Source of the DNA: Thermocrinis minervae
GTDB taxonomy: Bacteria > Aquificota > Aquificia > Aquificales > Aquificaceae
Length of the DNA stretch: 64,000 bases
Direction of reading: 5' to 3'
Assembly (NCBI RefSeq): GCF_900142435.1
Contig: NZ_LT670846.1
Span: forward strand, 772,750-836,749
In this document: positions 1 through 8,067 of the stretch, in pieces
Layout of the letters: every line of letters begins with the position of its first letter
How positions within the stretch are numbered: position 1 is the first letter of the stretch
Position numbers and translations under genes: made by a program
The notes under the pieces: model-generated
The model's input: only the letters and a program-made list of their open reading frames with translations
What the model was told of the DNA's origin: nothing
Database searches by the model: none

Positions 1-1
1 C

Positions 2-61
2 CCCTGGGACTCTTTAGTCTTCGATCATGCCAAGATATTGAAGGAATTTCTAAGAAGGTAG
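2..61 (+). CDS. C-terminal end of an unidentified gene, cut by the window edge
   Basis: The first frame open from the window edge gives a plausible tail, WDSLVFDHAKILKEFLRR, followed by TAG. A second frame stays open to about position 96 and reads less like protein. Only 19 residues are visible, so no function can be assigned. The stop lies about 70 bp before tpx. Confidence 0.35.
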   Translation, partial: PWDSLVFDHAKILKEFLRR

Positions 62-132
62 TTGACCCATATCATAAAGGTTCTCTAACAGGATAGGATA
101 AAATCTAAGAAAAATTTGCAGGAGGTTTAGCC

Positions 133-642
133 ATGGCCGAACAAGTAACACTGAAGGGAAACCCTGTGACCCTATGCGGTCCTTCTCTGAAAGAGGGTGA
201 TGATGCTCCCGTTGCGGTAGTTGTGACTAAGGACCTCCAGGAAAAGGCCGTAGGTGGAGCAAAGGGCGTTGTTCAGGTGATAATAACAGTACCATCTTTG
301 GACACTCCAGTCTGTGAAACAGAGACTAAGAAGTTCAACGAGCTTATGGCTGGTATGCAGGGCGTAGACGTAACCGTTGTTTCCATGGACCTACCCTTCG
401 CACAGAAGAGGTTCTGTGAGAGCTTCAACATAGGGAATGTAACGGTAGCCTCTGACTTTAGGTACAGGGACATGGAGAAGTACGGAGTTCTAATAGCTGA
501 GGGAGCCCTTAAAGGCATACTTGCAAGGGCAGTCTTCGTAGTGGACAAAAACGGAAAGATAGCTTACAAGCAGCTTGTTCCTGAGATAACTCAAGAACCC
601 AACTATGACGAAGTGGTCCAAAAGGTAAAGGCCCTACTGTGA
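133..642 (+). CDS. tpx: Thiol peroxidase (Tpx, atypical 2-Cys peroxiredoxin)
   Basis: Reduces hydrogen peroxide and organic hydroperoxides with thioredoxin as electron donor, probably in the cytoplasm because no signal peptide is seen. At 169 aa it has the family length. The peroxidatic cysteine is C61 in the segment TVPSLDTPVCETE and the resolving cysteine is C95 in KRFCESF, the same numbering as the well-known enterobacterial Tpx. A strong GGAGG at 121-125 precedes the ATG. A TAAAAT hexamer at 99-104 could be a -10 element. It converges on the next gene, with a small hairpin between the two stops. The identification is secure. Confidence 0.97.
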   Translation: MAEQVTLKGNPVTLCGPSLKEGDDAPVAVVVTKDLQEKAVGGAKGVVQVIITVPSLDTPVCETETKKFNELMAGMQGVDVTVVSMDLPFAQKRFCESFNIGNVTVASDFRYRDMEKYGVLIAEGALKGILARAVFVVDKNGKIAYKQLVPEITQEPNYDEVVQKVKALL

Positions 643-661
643 TGGGGGCCTTCCCCATTTA
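642..661. terminator. Candidate bidirectional terminator between converging genes
   Basis: ATGGGG (642-647) and CCCCAT (653-658) form a 6-bp GC-rich stem with a 5-nt loop, followed by TTT on the + strand. It lies exactly between the stop codons of tpx and the converging membrane-protein gene. The T-tract is short, so strength is uncertain. Confidence 0.5.
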
Positions 662-1573
662 ATCCCTAAGAAGAAGGTAGATAAAGAAAAGCAGGGTTGC
701 TTGAAGACCAAAGAAGGCAGTAAGCTTTACGTAAGAGAAGTGCGGGCTTAGGTACCTTATAGCTATACCTGAGGTATTGTCAAGGAAAGCAAATACAAAA
801 GACAGTGCAGTCATTAGGTTTATGTATTTTTTCCTGTCGCTGAACAGGGCAAGGTGGCCAACGGTCAGCAGATAAAGGGGCATGGAAAGAAGGTGAGGGT
901 GGAAGACCTTCCACATACCCTCCCATGTTTTGGGTTTCATGTACCTCTCTGGGTTTCCTAGGTAGTAGTCTTTTATGCCCTGTAGGTCAAAGCCCATCTT
1001 GGAGAAGAAGGCCATAAAGCTGGATGCTATAAAGAGCAGGGAGAGCAAGGAGAATAAAACAAGGATAAGTCTTATAGTGGAAATCCCTACCTTTTCTCCC
1101 TTGGAGTTTGAAAAGAGAAATAAAAAGTTAAGGATTATCAAAAGGGCTACCGTAAGCTGTAAAAGTACAAAGAGTACTAGCTTGGGTAGCACCCAGTGAG
1201 GTCCCAAAAAGTAGATCACCATATCCCACGCGTGGTACAGTATGGCAGTAAGGAAGGCTGTAGCATTAAGGACTTTCTTGAAGGTTTCAGGAAAGTTTGT
1301 CTGCAAAAACAAGGAGCTGAGTACGAGAAGGAACATTGAATCTAGAAAGGTATGCACATGCATATCCTCCGAAAGTTGGGCCAAGGATATCCTTTCCGGA
1401 GATTCAGGATCTTGAAAGTAGTATCTGAGGAGGCTCTCATGGCTAAAACCATACTTGGTGTAGAAGAAGAGCCACGAGCTTACCCAGTAGAGCACGGAAA
1501 AGAGAAGGAAGAGCAGGAGCATGTAGTAGAGCATCCTATTTTCCTTTATGTTGGAAGATACGAAAAACCTCAT
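659..1573 (-). CDS. Polytopic membrane protein with internal duplication and paired HxH motifs
   Basis: A 304-aa protein with about eight hydrophobic segments. The two halves resemble each other. Half one has YGFSHESLLRYYFQDPE, then MHVH (H72, H74), H114 and GPH (H126). Half two has MGFDLQGIKDYYLGNPE, then FHPH (H225, H227), H240 and SPH (H278). The shared order GF...YY...PE / HxH / PH strongly suggests a duplicated four-helix unit whose histidines could bind heme or metal; this is inference. The start overlaps the stop of the FMN-binding gene by ATGA, so the two are translationally coupled. Together with the porin upstream it forms a leftward three-gene cassette. Not assigned to a named family. 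Confidence 0.75.
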   Translation of the reverse strand: MRFFVSSNIKENRMLYYMLLLFLLFSVLYWVSSWLFFYTKYGFSHESLLRYYFQDPESPERISLAQLSEDMHVHTFLDSMFLLVLSSLFLQTNFPETFKKVLNATAFLTAILYHAWDMVIYFLGPHWVLPKLVLFVLLQLTVALLIILNFLFLFSNSKGEKVGISTIRLILVLFSLLSLLFIASSFMAFFSKMGFDLQGIKDYYLGNPERYMKPKTWEGMWKVFHPHLLSMPLYLLTVGHLALFSDRKKYINLMTALSFVFAFLDNTSGIAIRYLSPHFSYVKLTAFFGLQATLLFFIYLLLRD

Positions 1574-2100
1574 CTAGCACCCCCAAACAGCACCTTCCAC
1601 ATATGAAGCACCTTCCTGGCGTTGTCCGTTATGGCCCTTGAGGTGAGGGTAGCACCCGTCATGTTTATTACGTCCTTTTTTAGCCTGACAGGATCTGCCC
1701 CTGACTTTCCTTTGAACTGCCTTAGCCATTCCTCATCGGGCATGTACTCCAAGGGTTCATTGAAGGAAAGGACCTCAATCGCAAGGATCCTACCCTTTGA
1801 ATCAAGGGCGTAAAGGACTGTCTCGGGATGCGTCCTTACAGTATGCACGTCTACGTAGGCGTAGCCTACTATCTGTCCATTCCTTTTGGCTATGTACCAA
1901 GAGATAAGCCTGCTGTTTAGTTTTACCTTAGAGGCCTCTTCTATGGCATTAACCTGCTCGGGAGTAAGCACTACATTCTTCACCTCCACCTTGGCACCTG
2001 GGAATATCTGAGCGAGGGCTCTGTCTAAGGTTTGGAACTCCCTTGAACCGCCGAAGGAGAAAAAGATAAGAACAATCAACAAAAACCAACATCTACACAT
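1570..2100 (-). CDS. FMN-binding domain protein (NqrC/RnfG-type, periplasm-facing)
   Basis: About 176 aa from the preferred start. The start is placed at an ATG that begins a typical export signal (MCRCWFLLIVLIFFSFGG). An in-frame ATG 60 nt upstream (2160) would only add a hydrophilic extension encoded by a hairpin. The C-terminal segment INMTGATLTSRAITDNARK carries the [S/T]GAT motif on which ApbE attaches FMN through a phosphodiester bond to the last Thr (known for the family). The protein is probably a periplasmic or membrane-tethered one-electron carrier. It lies between an outer-membrane porin and a His-rich membrane protein, which fits an electron-transfer path across the envelope. The partner electron donor is not visible here. 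Confidence 0.8.
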   Translation of the reverse strand: MCRCWFLLIVLIFFSFGGSREFQTLDRALAQIFPGAKVEVKNVVLTPEQVNAIEEASKVKLNSRLISWYIAKRNGQIVGYAYVDVHTVRTHPETVLYALDSKGRILAIEVLSFNEPLEYMPDEEWLRQFKGKSGADPVRLKKDVINMTGATLTSRAITDNARKVLHMWKVLFGGAR

Positions 2101-2118
2101 AGAGGATAAATATAAAGA

Positions 2119-2136
2119 CCCCTCCTTCAGGAGGGG
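2119..2136 (-). terminator. GC hairpin between the porin and FMN-binding genes (attenuator or processing site)
   Basis: CCCCTCC (2119-2125) pairs perfectly with GGAGGGG (2130-2136) around a 4-nt loop. On the minus strand it is followed by TCTTTATATTTAT. It sits between the porin stop and the likely start of the FMN-binding gene. It may attenuate readthrough so that the porin is made in excess, or stabilise the porin mRNA 3' end. Confidence 0.5.
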
Positions 2137-2169
2137 AACATGAGCAAGAGCCCTGGCCATGGCACACCC

Positions 2170-3534
2170 TTAGAACATAAAACCAAGGGTAAGCCTGTAC
2201 TCGTTTTCATCCTTCTTGTTGTCCTTGTAGTTTATCCTTACGTAGTCTGTCTTTATGGCCACCAGTGGATGAGGTTTGTAGGACAGTCCCAGGTTGTATA
2301 TGTCCCTTCTATGCCCCACCGGCTTTATAAAACCATCAGGAACCTCCTTGTGTGTGTCTATGTTCTCGTAGATACCAAAGAGGTAAAGCTCCTGATTACT
2401 CATATCAAAGAGTCTAAAAAGATCGTAAGCGACCTGTACGTAGAAGCCTTGCTGTTTTGACGGAAAACCGTTTATGCCCGCATCCTGTCCTATCCTTTTA
2501 GCATCCGTAAAGTTGACAAAAGCCCCTACGAACCTGATGTCAAAGCCCGCATACTGCCACCAGAGGTGGGGAGAGAGCAGGAAAACAGAGCCTACCTTGC
2601 TGCCACGCCTTAAGCCAAGGCTTGAATCCATTCCACCCTTGGACTGCACATCTCCATAGAAGAACGATGAACCCAGCTTAAGGTTGTAAGGGAGTTTAAG
2701 GTCTATCCTACCTGTAAAGCCGAGCCTGTCGGCGACAGCCCTTGCTCCCCTTTGTTTTAGAGATTGCATTATACGTGTGTTTGACGTTTTTTCATTTCCG
2801 TTTATCATAAGACCGTTAGTCACGTAAAACCTGTAGTCTACGTTCTTTATGGTGCCATAGATTCCAAGGCCCATCTCCTCCCACGTGGATGGGATAAGTG
2901 TCCTTTCAAGGAAGGGCCTTTGGGCGCTTGGAAAGGTAGGTGGTTCGTGAACCTCGTTTATGATACCAACAGGCATAAGGAGCAAGCCACCTCTGAAGCC
3001 AAGCTCTGGCCTGTAGGCGTAATCAAGCATGGCCAGCTCAGCCTTAAAGTATTCTCCTCCAGTTCCTTGCTCTTCGCTGGTTGAAGCATGCTCCAGCTCT
3101 AGCTCAGAGGTAAACTTCAGTCTTTCTGTAAAGGCATAGCCAAGGTACACAACGAACCTTTGCATGTCGGCTATGCTTTTGGCACCACCTCTTTTGTCTA
3201 CGTCGTTGTGTTCAAAGGTGAGCTCTCCGTAACCCCCTACGGACACGCCCTTTGGGTTGAACAGCGCCTTAGAGGCCGCGGGTCCAAGCCCTGAGTAAGA
3301 TCTAAACTCCACAGAAGGCATGGCGATTTCCAGCCTGAGCTTCCTTATCTCCTCCTTTAAGACCTCACTCTCTTCAGAAGCTTCCTTTTTACTCCTTTCC
3401 TGTTCTTCCTTTAGCCTTTGTATCTCATGCTGGAGGGCTTTTATCTGTTCCTCCAGTTGACGGATTTTGTCTTCTGTGGTTTGAGCTAAAGCAAAGCTGG
3501 AAAAGAGGGCTCCTAAAAGAAGCACCTTTCTCAT
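2170..3534 (-). CDS. Outer-membrane porin with N-terminal coiled coil
   Basis: A 454-aa exported protein. Residues 1-17 (MRKVLLLGALFSSFALA) are a signal peptide. Residues 20-70 are a Glu/Lys/Gln-rich coiled coil like the periplasmic trimerisation or peptidoglycan-contact segments of some porins. The rest alternates polar and hydrophobic residues with aromatic girdles and ends in Phe (LGFMF), as expected for a BAM-assembled barrel. Substrate unknown; the family resembles phosphate-selective-like porins only in general form. It is first in a cassette with the FMN-binding and His-rich membrane proteins. A palindrome-rich region directly upstream suggests repression by a Fur-family-like regulator. 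Confidence 0.8.
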   Translation of the reverse strand: MRKVLLLGALFSSFALAQTTEDKIRQLEEQIKALQHEIQRLKEEQERSKKEASEESEVLKEEIRKLRLEIAMPSVEFRSYSGLGPAASKALFNPKGVSVGGYGELTFEHNDVDKRGGAKSIADMQRFVVYLGYAFTERLKFTSELELEHASTSEEQGTGGEYFKAELAMLDYAYRPELGFRGGLLLMPVGIINEVHEPPTFPSAQRPFLERTLIPSTWEEMGLGIYGTIKNVDYRFYVTNGLMINGNEKTSNTRIMQSLKQRGARAVADRLGFTGRIDLKLPYNLKLGSSFFYGDVQSKGGMDSSLGLRRGSKVGSVFLLSPHLWWQYAGFDIRFVGAFVNFTDAKRIGQDAGINGFPSKQQGFYVQVAYDLFRLFDMSNQELYLFGIYENIDTHKEVPDGFIKPVGHRRDIYNLGLSYKPHPLVAIKTDYVRINYKDNKKDENEYRLTLGFMF

Positions 3535-3555
3535 GTCAACCTCCTTTATAGAGTT

Positions 3556-3624
3556 TGAGATTGTATCTCATTTATGCAGAAACTGATATTAGATGTCAAT
3601 ATGATTTATCTCATTTAAGATAAA
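3556..3624. promoter_or_regulatory. Double operator, Fur/PerR-like, upstream of the porin cassette
   Basis: Two inverted repeats are visible: TGAGAT-TGT-ATCTCA (3556-3570) and TTTATCT-N6-AGATAAA (3605-3611 / 3618-3624). The 11-mer TATCTCATTTA occurs at both (3564-3574 and 3607-3617), 43 bp apart, about four helical turns. The first is close to a 7-1-7 Fur-family palindrome. The sites lie just in front of the porin start, so they should control the leftward cassette. Confidence 0.6.
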
Positions 3625-3630
3625 CTCATC

Positions 3631-3809
3631 AGTTGTTTAGACTTAAACAGGGACAACATCTGCGATGCTCCTTACAGACCTGTGTCCTACAGCTCTGTGC
3701 TCTTTGAAAAGTACCCCATCAGCTTACTCTTCTACGACAGCTTTTTAGTTAACTTGTTTTTAACCCCAGCACGCTCATAGATAAAGAACCCCTTGCTAAA
3801 AGACCATGA
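3631..3809 (+). pseudogene. nosD: nosD remnant (C-terminal end)
   Basis: The frame reads DLNRDNICDAPYRPV and continues with SYSSVLFEKYPISLLFYDSF and LVNLF. This matches the C-terminal end of NosD, the periplasmic copper-loading factor of nitrous oxide reductase, where D-x-DGDGIGD-PYRPVS is followed by a leucine-rich helix. A frameshift or deletion follows. A second frame then resumes with STLIDKEPLAKRP and a stop whose TGA overlaps the ATG of the nosF remnant, as in a genuine nosDF operon. Everything upstream of this segment is gone. Identification rests on remembered family features, not a search. Confidence 0.65.
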
Positions 3810-4082
3810 TACGTGTAGAAGATCTGTATAAATACTTCCGAGGTAAGAAGGTACTTAAGGGGATAAGTGCAGAGTTCAAGGAGGGCAAGAGAACAGCCAT
3901 ACTAGGACCAACCCGATGGCGGGAGGGTAACCTTTAGGAACAACATTGACCAAAGGAGAGTGATAAGTTACATGCCACAAGAGCCGAAGTTTCCGGAGAA
4001 TCTTACGGTGCTTGATATAGTGAGGATGGTGGAGGACATAAGGGGTGAAAGATCCAAGGAGCTGGACAGTCTGTTGGAGCTA
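3806..4082 (+). pseudogene. nosF: nosF-type ABC ATPase remnant (Walker A deleted)
   Basis: It begins normally: MIRVEDLYKYFRGKKVLKG, then GISAEFKEGKRTAILGP. The next residues should be the Walker A loop. Instead there is a deletion of the order of 100-150 bp with a frameshift, and the frame resumes with DGGRVTFRNNIDQRRVISYM and PQEPKFPENLTVLDIVRM (Q-loop region). The reading then ends in LDSLLELF and runs into permease sequence, so the signature motif and Walker B are also missing. It cannot encode a working ATPase. The start overlaps the nosD stop. Confidence 0.75.
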
Positions 4083-4567
4083 TTCCTCTGTGTTCTTGTC
4101 CGTATGTGCAACCCTCATACTTCCTTATCTCTTGGTCTCCATAGCCCTTTATTACTACTTTTACGGTTTTGAGCACATGTACGTATTTCCTGTCCTGCTC
4201 TCATCTTCCTTAATTCCTCTCTTCGTTTCTGTCGGCATGTTCGTATCGCTGACCGTAGAAGATAGATTTACTGGCTTGCTCGTAGCTTTGCTTGTATGGC
4301 TATTCTTAGCAGGTCTGTACGATGCGTTCATCCTTTACCTGGCTATACTACTATCCGAGTATCCGGTGGAGAGTGTGGTCATTCTCCTGACCATGCTTAA
4401 TCCCATAGATACCAAACACCGGTCTTTCAGAGCTCCTGAGCTTTGTGGGTAGTTGGCTTAAGGAACGTTCCAGTCTACTCCGGCCTCTCTCCTTCTTGAC
4501 TACCTTCTTCTATACCTTTTCCTTCCTATTGGTGGGTTTGAGGGCATTTCGCAGGAAGGATTTCTGA
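4083..4567 (+). pseudogene. nosY: nosY-type ABC permease remnant
   Basis: An open frame encodes about 120 aa of transmembrane sequence (SVFLSVCATLILPYLLVSIA and onward), including the LNPID motif typical of NosY permeases. A frameshift near 4430 switches to a second frame carrying the expected C-terminal end, FVGSWLKERSSLLRPLSFL and then LLVGLRAFRRKDF, before the stop. The N-terminal helices are absent, because the sequence joins directly to the nosF fragment. The last bases overlap the probable -10 element of galU. Confidence 0.7.
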
Positions 4568-4582
4568 TAAAATATCCGGATC

Positions 4583-5470
4583 ATGGTCAGGAAAGCCGTT
4601 CTACCGGTGGCGGGTTGGGGGACGAGGTTTCTGCCAGCAACGAAGGCCATGCCCAAGGAAATGTTTCCGCTCATAGACAAGCCCATAATACAGTTCATAG
4701 TGGAGGAGTGCCTTGATGCAGACATAGAGAACATCATATTCGTCACAGGAAGACACAAAAGACCCATAGAACACCATTTTGACATAAACGCAGATTTGGA
4801 AAGGTTTTTGGAAAAATCGGGAAAGTACACTTTACTTGAAGAAATACGGCAAGTAAGCAGGCTTATAAACCCTATATACGTAAGACAGAAAGAGCAGCTT
4901 GGTCTAGGTCATGCCGTGCTGACTGCTGAGCCAGTGGTAGGAAACGAGCCTTTCTTAGTAGCACTGGGAGATATAGTACTAAGGGGCCCTTCAAATTCTA
5001 CAAGGGATATTATCAAAGTGTTTGAAAGATTAAAGAGAAGCGTTATAGCTGTCTTTGAGGTTCCTTATTCAGAAGTCTCCAAGTATGGCATAGTGAAAGT
5101 AGAAGATCCCTCCGCAGAACTGTCGCGCATAGTGGATTTGGTGGAAAAACCTAACGTGGATGAAGCACCCTCAAACCTGGCCATAGTGGGAAGGTATGTG
5201 TTTACGCCTGCTATCTTTGAAAAGCTTAGAAAGACAAGGCCAGGTAAAGGTGGAGAGATACAGTTGACGGATGCCATAAAGCTTTTGCTTGAGGAGGAAG
5301 AGGTCTATGCTTTTAAGATAAAGGCGAAGGTGTACGACACAGGGACACCCCTCGGTTACCTTCAGACCCTTGTTGATTTTGCTCTGCACAGAAAAGACCT
5401 AAAGGACGAATTCTTCCTCTTCCTACAGAGGATCGTCAATAGTAGTAACCTACAGCCAGATAGAACTTAG
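4583..5470 (+). CDS. galU: UTP--glucose-1-phosphate uridylyltransferase
   Basis: Makes UDP-glucose from UTP and glucose-1-phosphate for envelope glycans. It is 295 aa, the usual bacterial length. The nucleotide-binding loop is AGWGTRFLPATKAMPKEM near the N-terminus, followed by DKPIIQFIVEE and later VEKPN and GRYVFTP. There is no Shine-Dalgarno sequence; a TAAAAT hexamer (4568-4573) lies 9 nt before the ATG, pointing to a leaderless or near-leaderless transcript starting in the dead nosY sequence. The 3' end overlaps the converging bamA gene by 35 bp. The phosphohexomutase in this window could supply its substrate. Confidence 0.95.
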   Translation: MVRKAVLPVAGWGTRFLPATKAMPKEMFPLIDKPIIQFIVEECLDADIENIIFVTGRHKRPIEHHFDINADLERFLEKSGKYTLLEEIRQVSRLINPIYVRQKEQLGLGHAVLTAEPVVGNEPFLVALGDIVLRGPSNSTRDIIKVFERLKRSVIAVFEVPYSEVSKYGIVKVEDPSAELSRIVDLVEKPNVDEAPSNLAIVGRYVFTPAIFEKLRKTRPGKGGEIQLTDAIKLLLEEEEVYAFKIKAKVYDTGTPLGYLQTLVDFALHRKDLKDEFFLFLQRIVNSSNLQPDRT

Positions 5471-8018
5471 CTCTTTTCATATGATCCGTAGGTAAGGCCA
5501 CGTATACCCTCAAAGGTCCCACAGGTGTCTTCACCCCCCCTCCAATACCTACGTCCCACTTAAGAGCTTTTATCACATCTGGAAACCTGTTGCCCACTTG
5601 TCCTACATCCACGAAAGGAAAGATCATGAAAGAACCATGTACATAAAGGCCAAACTCAAGCTTTCCAAAAAGGTAGTATCTTCCTCCATTTGGTTGGCCC
5701 ACGCTTTCGTAAGAGTATCCCCTTAGGTTGTACAGCCCACCTAAGAAGAACCTGTCAAATATGGGTGCATTTCTGGAAGCGTAACCGCCCTCCAGCTTGA
5801 AATCAAGGTCCACACCCTCCTTCAAAGGTATCAGGTAAAAGGTCCTAAGGTCTACTTTGTAATAGCTTGTATCACCTTCCGCCCTTATAAGGCTAATGTT
5901 CTCGTACTGTAACCTTTTAGGTGAGAAAGGGTTATCCTTGTACTCCCTTAGGAGAAATATACCGTACTTTTTAAGATTCAATGTTTGCCCACTAAAACGG
6001 TTTGTGGTGATAGAAAGTACAGGTCCTATGGAGGTCCTTCTTGTAAGCCTGTATCCTACGCTTAAAGAAATACCTTCCGAAGTCAAATCGTAACTAAGAT
6101 GGTTTTCGTAGTTCTTAAATATAGAAGATTTAAACCATAGTTTTCTTGTAAAAATTGCGTTATCTGTGAAGTTTAGAGAGTATATCTCCTGTTTAGCCGT
6201 TTTCCTGTAGCTAAGTTCCGAGTTTAGACCAATTCCGAAAAGGTTTTTCCAGCCTACGTACAGGTCTATACCTAGCTTTTCCTGAGTGTTGTAGAGTAAA
6301 GATATGTCTAGGTACCCTCTTTTATCTTCTTGGAGCTCAATAAGCCTGTGAACTAATTTCTTATCTTTATCAAGAAAGGTATCTATTTTTATACCCGCAA
6401 ATAGTCCGCTTGCATAGTAAGTTTCGAGAGTTTCATCGTCAAGGTTTTCTGAGTAATAAGTATCCCTTACAGTCATGTACCTTAATTCACTAAGGCGTGT
6501 GTGGTTGTAACCGTAGAATAGATCGTCTCCAAGTTTGTACCTTGTACCTTCTGAAACTTTGTAAATATATGTGTAGTACGTGGTGTCTCCTTCTGTTTGG
6601 ATGTTTACCTCTGGAAGGTAATCTCCTTCCATGTAGCCCTTTTCTTTGAAGTACTTCTCTATGGATAGGTTTAGATCTTCTATGAGCTTAGTGTCGTATA
6701 TGGCTGGTAGCTTTGAATTGGCTTTTTTGAATATTTTCTTTATATTCTTGTTGTCTCCCTCGTACACGAAAGCCTTAATGACTTGTCTTGTACCCTTCTG
6801 TATCATAAACTTGATATAGACTTTCTTAGACTCCTTATCTACGAACTTTTCTACATACCCTTCAGCTAGGGTGTATCCTCCATTTTTAAGGCGATCGATC
6901 TCTTTATTCAGCCTTTCTTGTAGTGTTTCTTCATCGTAGTAACCTATGTATTCATCTCCCATGTAAGCTCTGTATCTTTCTCCCTCTTTTACACTAAACT
7001 CTACTCTTCTACCTTGCCATTCATAAGACACTTGTACGTCAAAGAAACCCTTACTTTTATAAAGCTCTTCTATTTTCTGCTTTGCTTCTTCTAGAGAGAG
7101 TGGATCTACACCCTTGTAGCTTAGATCGGTAGCTTCTAGCAACTCTTCTGGCTTAAAAAAGTGGGCTCCGTTGAAATAAAACTCATACTTTTGACCTTCT
7201 ATAACTTCAAACACGGGTATGGCAACGTAACCTCTTCCTGTGAGAGCTTTTAGGGTTGAGATGGGGCGGGTAAAGAGGTTTGAAATACCCTCAAAGAAGG
7301 CAGAGGAAAGGGATAAAAACCCTCCTCTTCCACTGTAGGGTAGGAGTACCTTCCACAAAGGCTTATTCAACCTCTCTTTTTTCACACTTTCAAAGTAGAC
7401 AAAGCTATCCAGGTACCCTTTTCGAATGTAGACATCTTGAAGTTTGAACACTAGCTGCGCCAACTCTTCCTGTCTAGCTATCCTACCCTCTACTATGTTC
7501 AAAGCCTTATCCAACTCCTTTGGGTTTATAGTAGTACCTTTGTACATACCACCCCTTAGAAAGTAAGCTTGTCCCTCATGGATATGTATATGTATGCGTG
7601 CTTTTCCGTCCTTGTCCACGTCTATGTTTACCTTTACCTTTGCATCCAGATAGCCTTCATTTTGGTAAAGTCTCAGTAGTTTGTTCTCTATATCCTCACT
7701 GCTAACATCCTTCAAAGCTTGGCCTTCGTAGATACCAAGGTAGTTCAATATAGTAGCTTTCCAGAGAGCTAAGTTCCCTTCTATCTTTACCTCTTCTATT
7801 ATAGGGTAAAGCTCTACATGCAACTCTACGTTATCGTTTATTCTTATAACGCTTACATCTTTTACTATGTCCAGAGACTTTAACATCTGCACGACTTGCA
7901 TGTAATTGTTTTCGTTTACCACATCTTCCAGGTTTGTTCCCGAAAGGGGATAGTTAGAAGATATGTAGACTTTAGAAAAGGCCAAGAAAGGAATTAAGAT
8001 TAAGATTAATAGTATCAT
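5436..8018 (-). CDS. bamA: BamA/Omp85 outer-membrane protein assembly factor
   Basis: Central subunit for folding beta-barrels into the outer membrane. It is 860 aa with an N-terminal signal (MILLILILIPFLAFS), a long series of POTRA-like repeats (about residues 17-480; recurring patterns such as LYQNEGYLDAKV, KGYLDSFVYF, KSKGFFDVQVSY and FKEKGYMEGDY) and a C-terminal 16-strand-type barrel. The diagnostic loop-6 motif is LRGY at about 765-768 (usually VRGY). The final residue is Tyr rather than the common Phe or Trp. A GAGGG sequence precedes the ATG. It is divergent from smc and converges on galU with a 35-bp overlap. Confidence 0.93.
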   Translation of the reverse strand: MILLILILIPFLAFSKVYISSNYPLSGTNLEDVVNENNYMQVVQMLKSLDIVKDVSVIRINDNVELHVELYPIIEEVKIEGNLALWKATILNYLGIYEGQALKDVSSEDIENKLLRLYQNEGYLDAKVKVNIDVDKDGKARIHIHIHEGQAYFLRGGMYKGTTINPKELDKALNIVEGRIARQEELAQLVFKLQDVYIRKGYLDSFVYFESVKKERLNKPLWKVLLPYSGRGGFLSLSSAFFEGISNLFTRPISTLKALTGRGYVAIPVFEVIEGQKYEFYFNGAHFFKPEELLEATDLSYKGVDPLSLEEAKQKIEELYKSKGFFDVQVSYEWQGRRVEFSVKEGERYRAYMGDEYIGYYDEETLQERLNKEIDRLKNGGYTLAEGYVEKFVDKESKKVYIKFMIQKGTRQVIKAFVYEGDNKNIKKIFKKANSKLPAIYDTKLIEDLNLSIEKYFKEKGYMEGDYLPEVNIQTEGDTTYYTYIYKVSEGTRYKLGDDLFYGYNHTRLSELRYMTVRDTYYSENLDDETLETYYASGLFAGIKIDTFLDKDKKLVHRLIELQEDKRGYLDISLLYNTQEKLGIDLYVGWKNLFGIGLNSELSYRKTAKQEIYSLNFTDNAIFTRKLWFKSSIFKNYENHLSYDLTSEGISLSVGYRLTRRTSIGPVLSITTNRFSGQTLNLKKYGIFLLREYKDNPFSPKRLQYENISLIRAEGDTSYYKVDLRTFYLIPLKEGVDLDFKLEGGYASRNAPIFDRFFLGGLYNLRGYSYESVGQPNGGRYYLFGKLEFGLYVHGSFMIFPFVDVGQVGNRFPDVIKALKWDVGIGGGVKTPVGPLRVYVALPTDHMKRAKFYLAVGYYY

Positions 8019-8067
8019 CCCACTTTAACCCTCTTTAAGAAAGTGATATTATAAAAATTCGAGATTC

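Noticed and set aside
62-104. TTGACC (62-67) with TAAAAT (99-104) as a tpx promoter pair
   Set aside because: Spacing of 31 nt is too long for a sigma-70 promoter; only the -10-like box is kept as a possibility.
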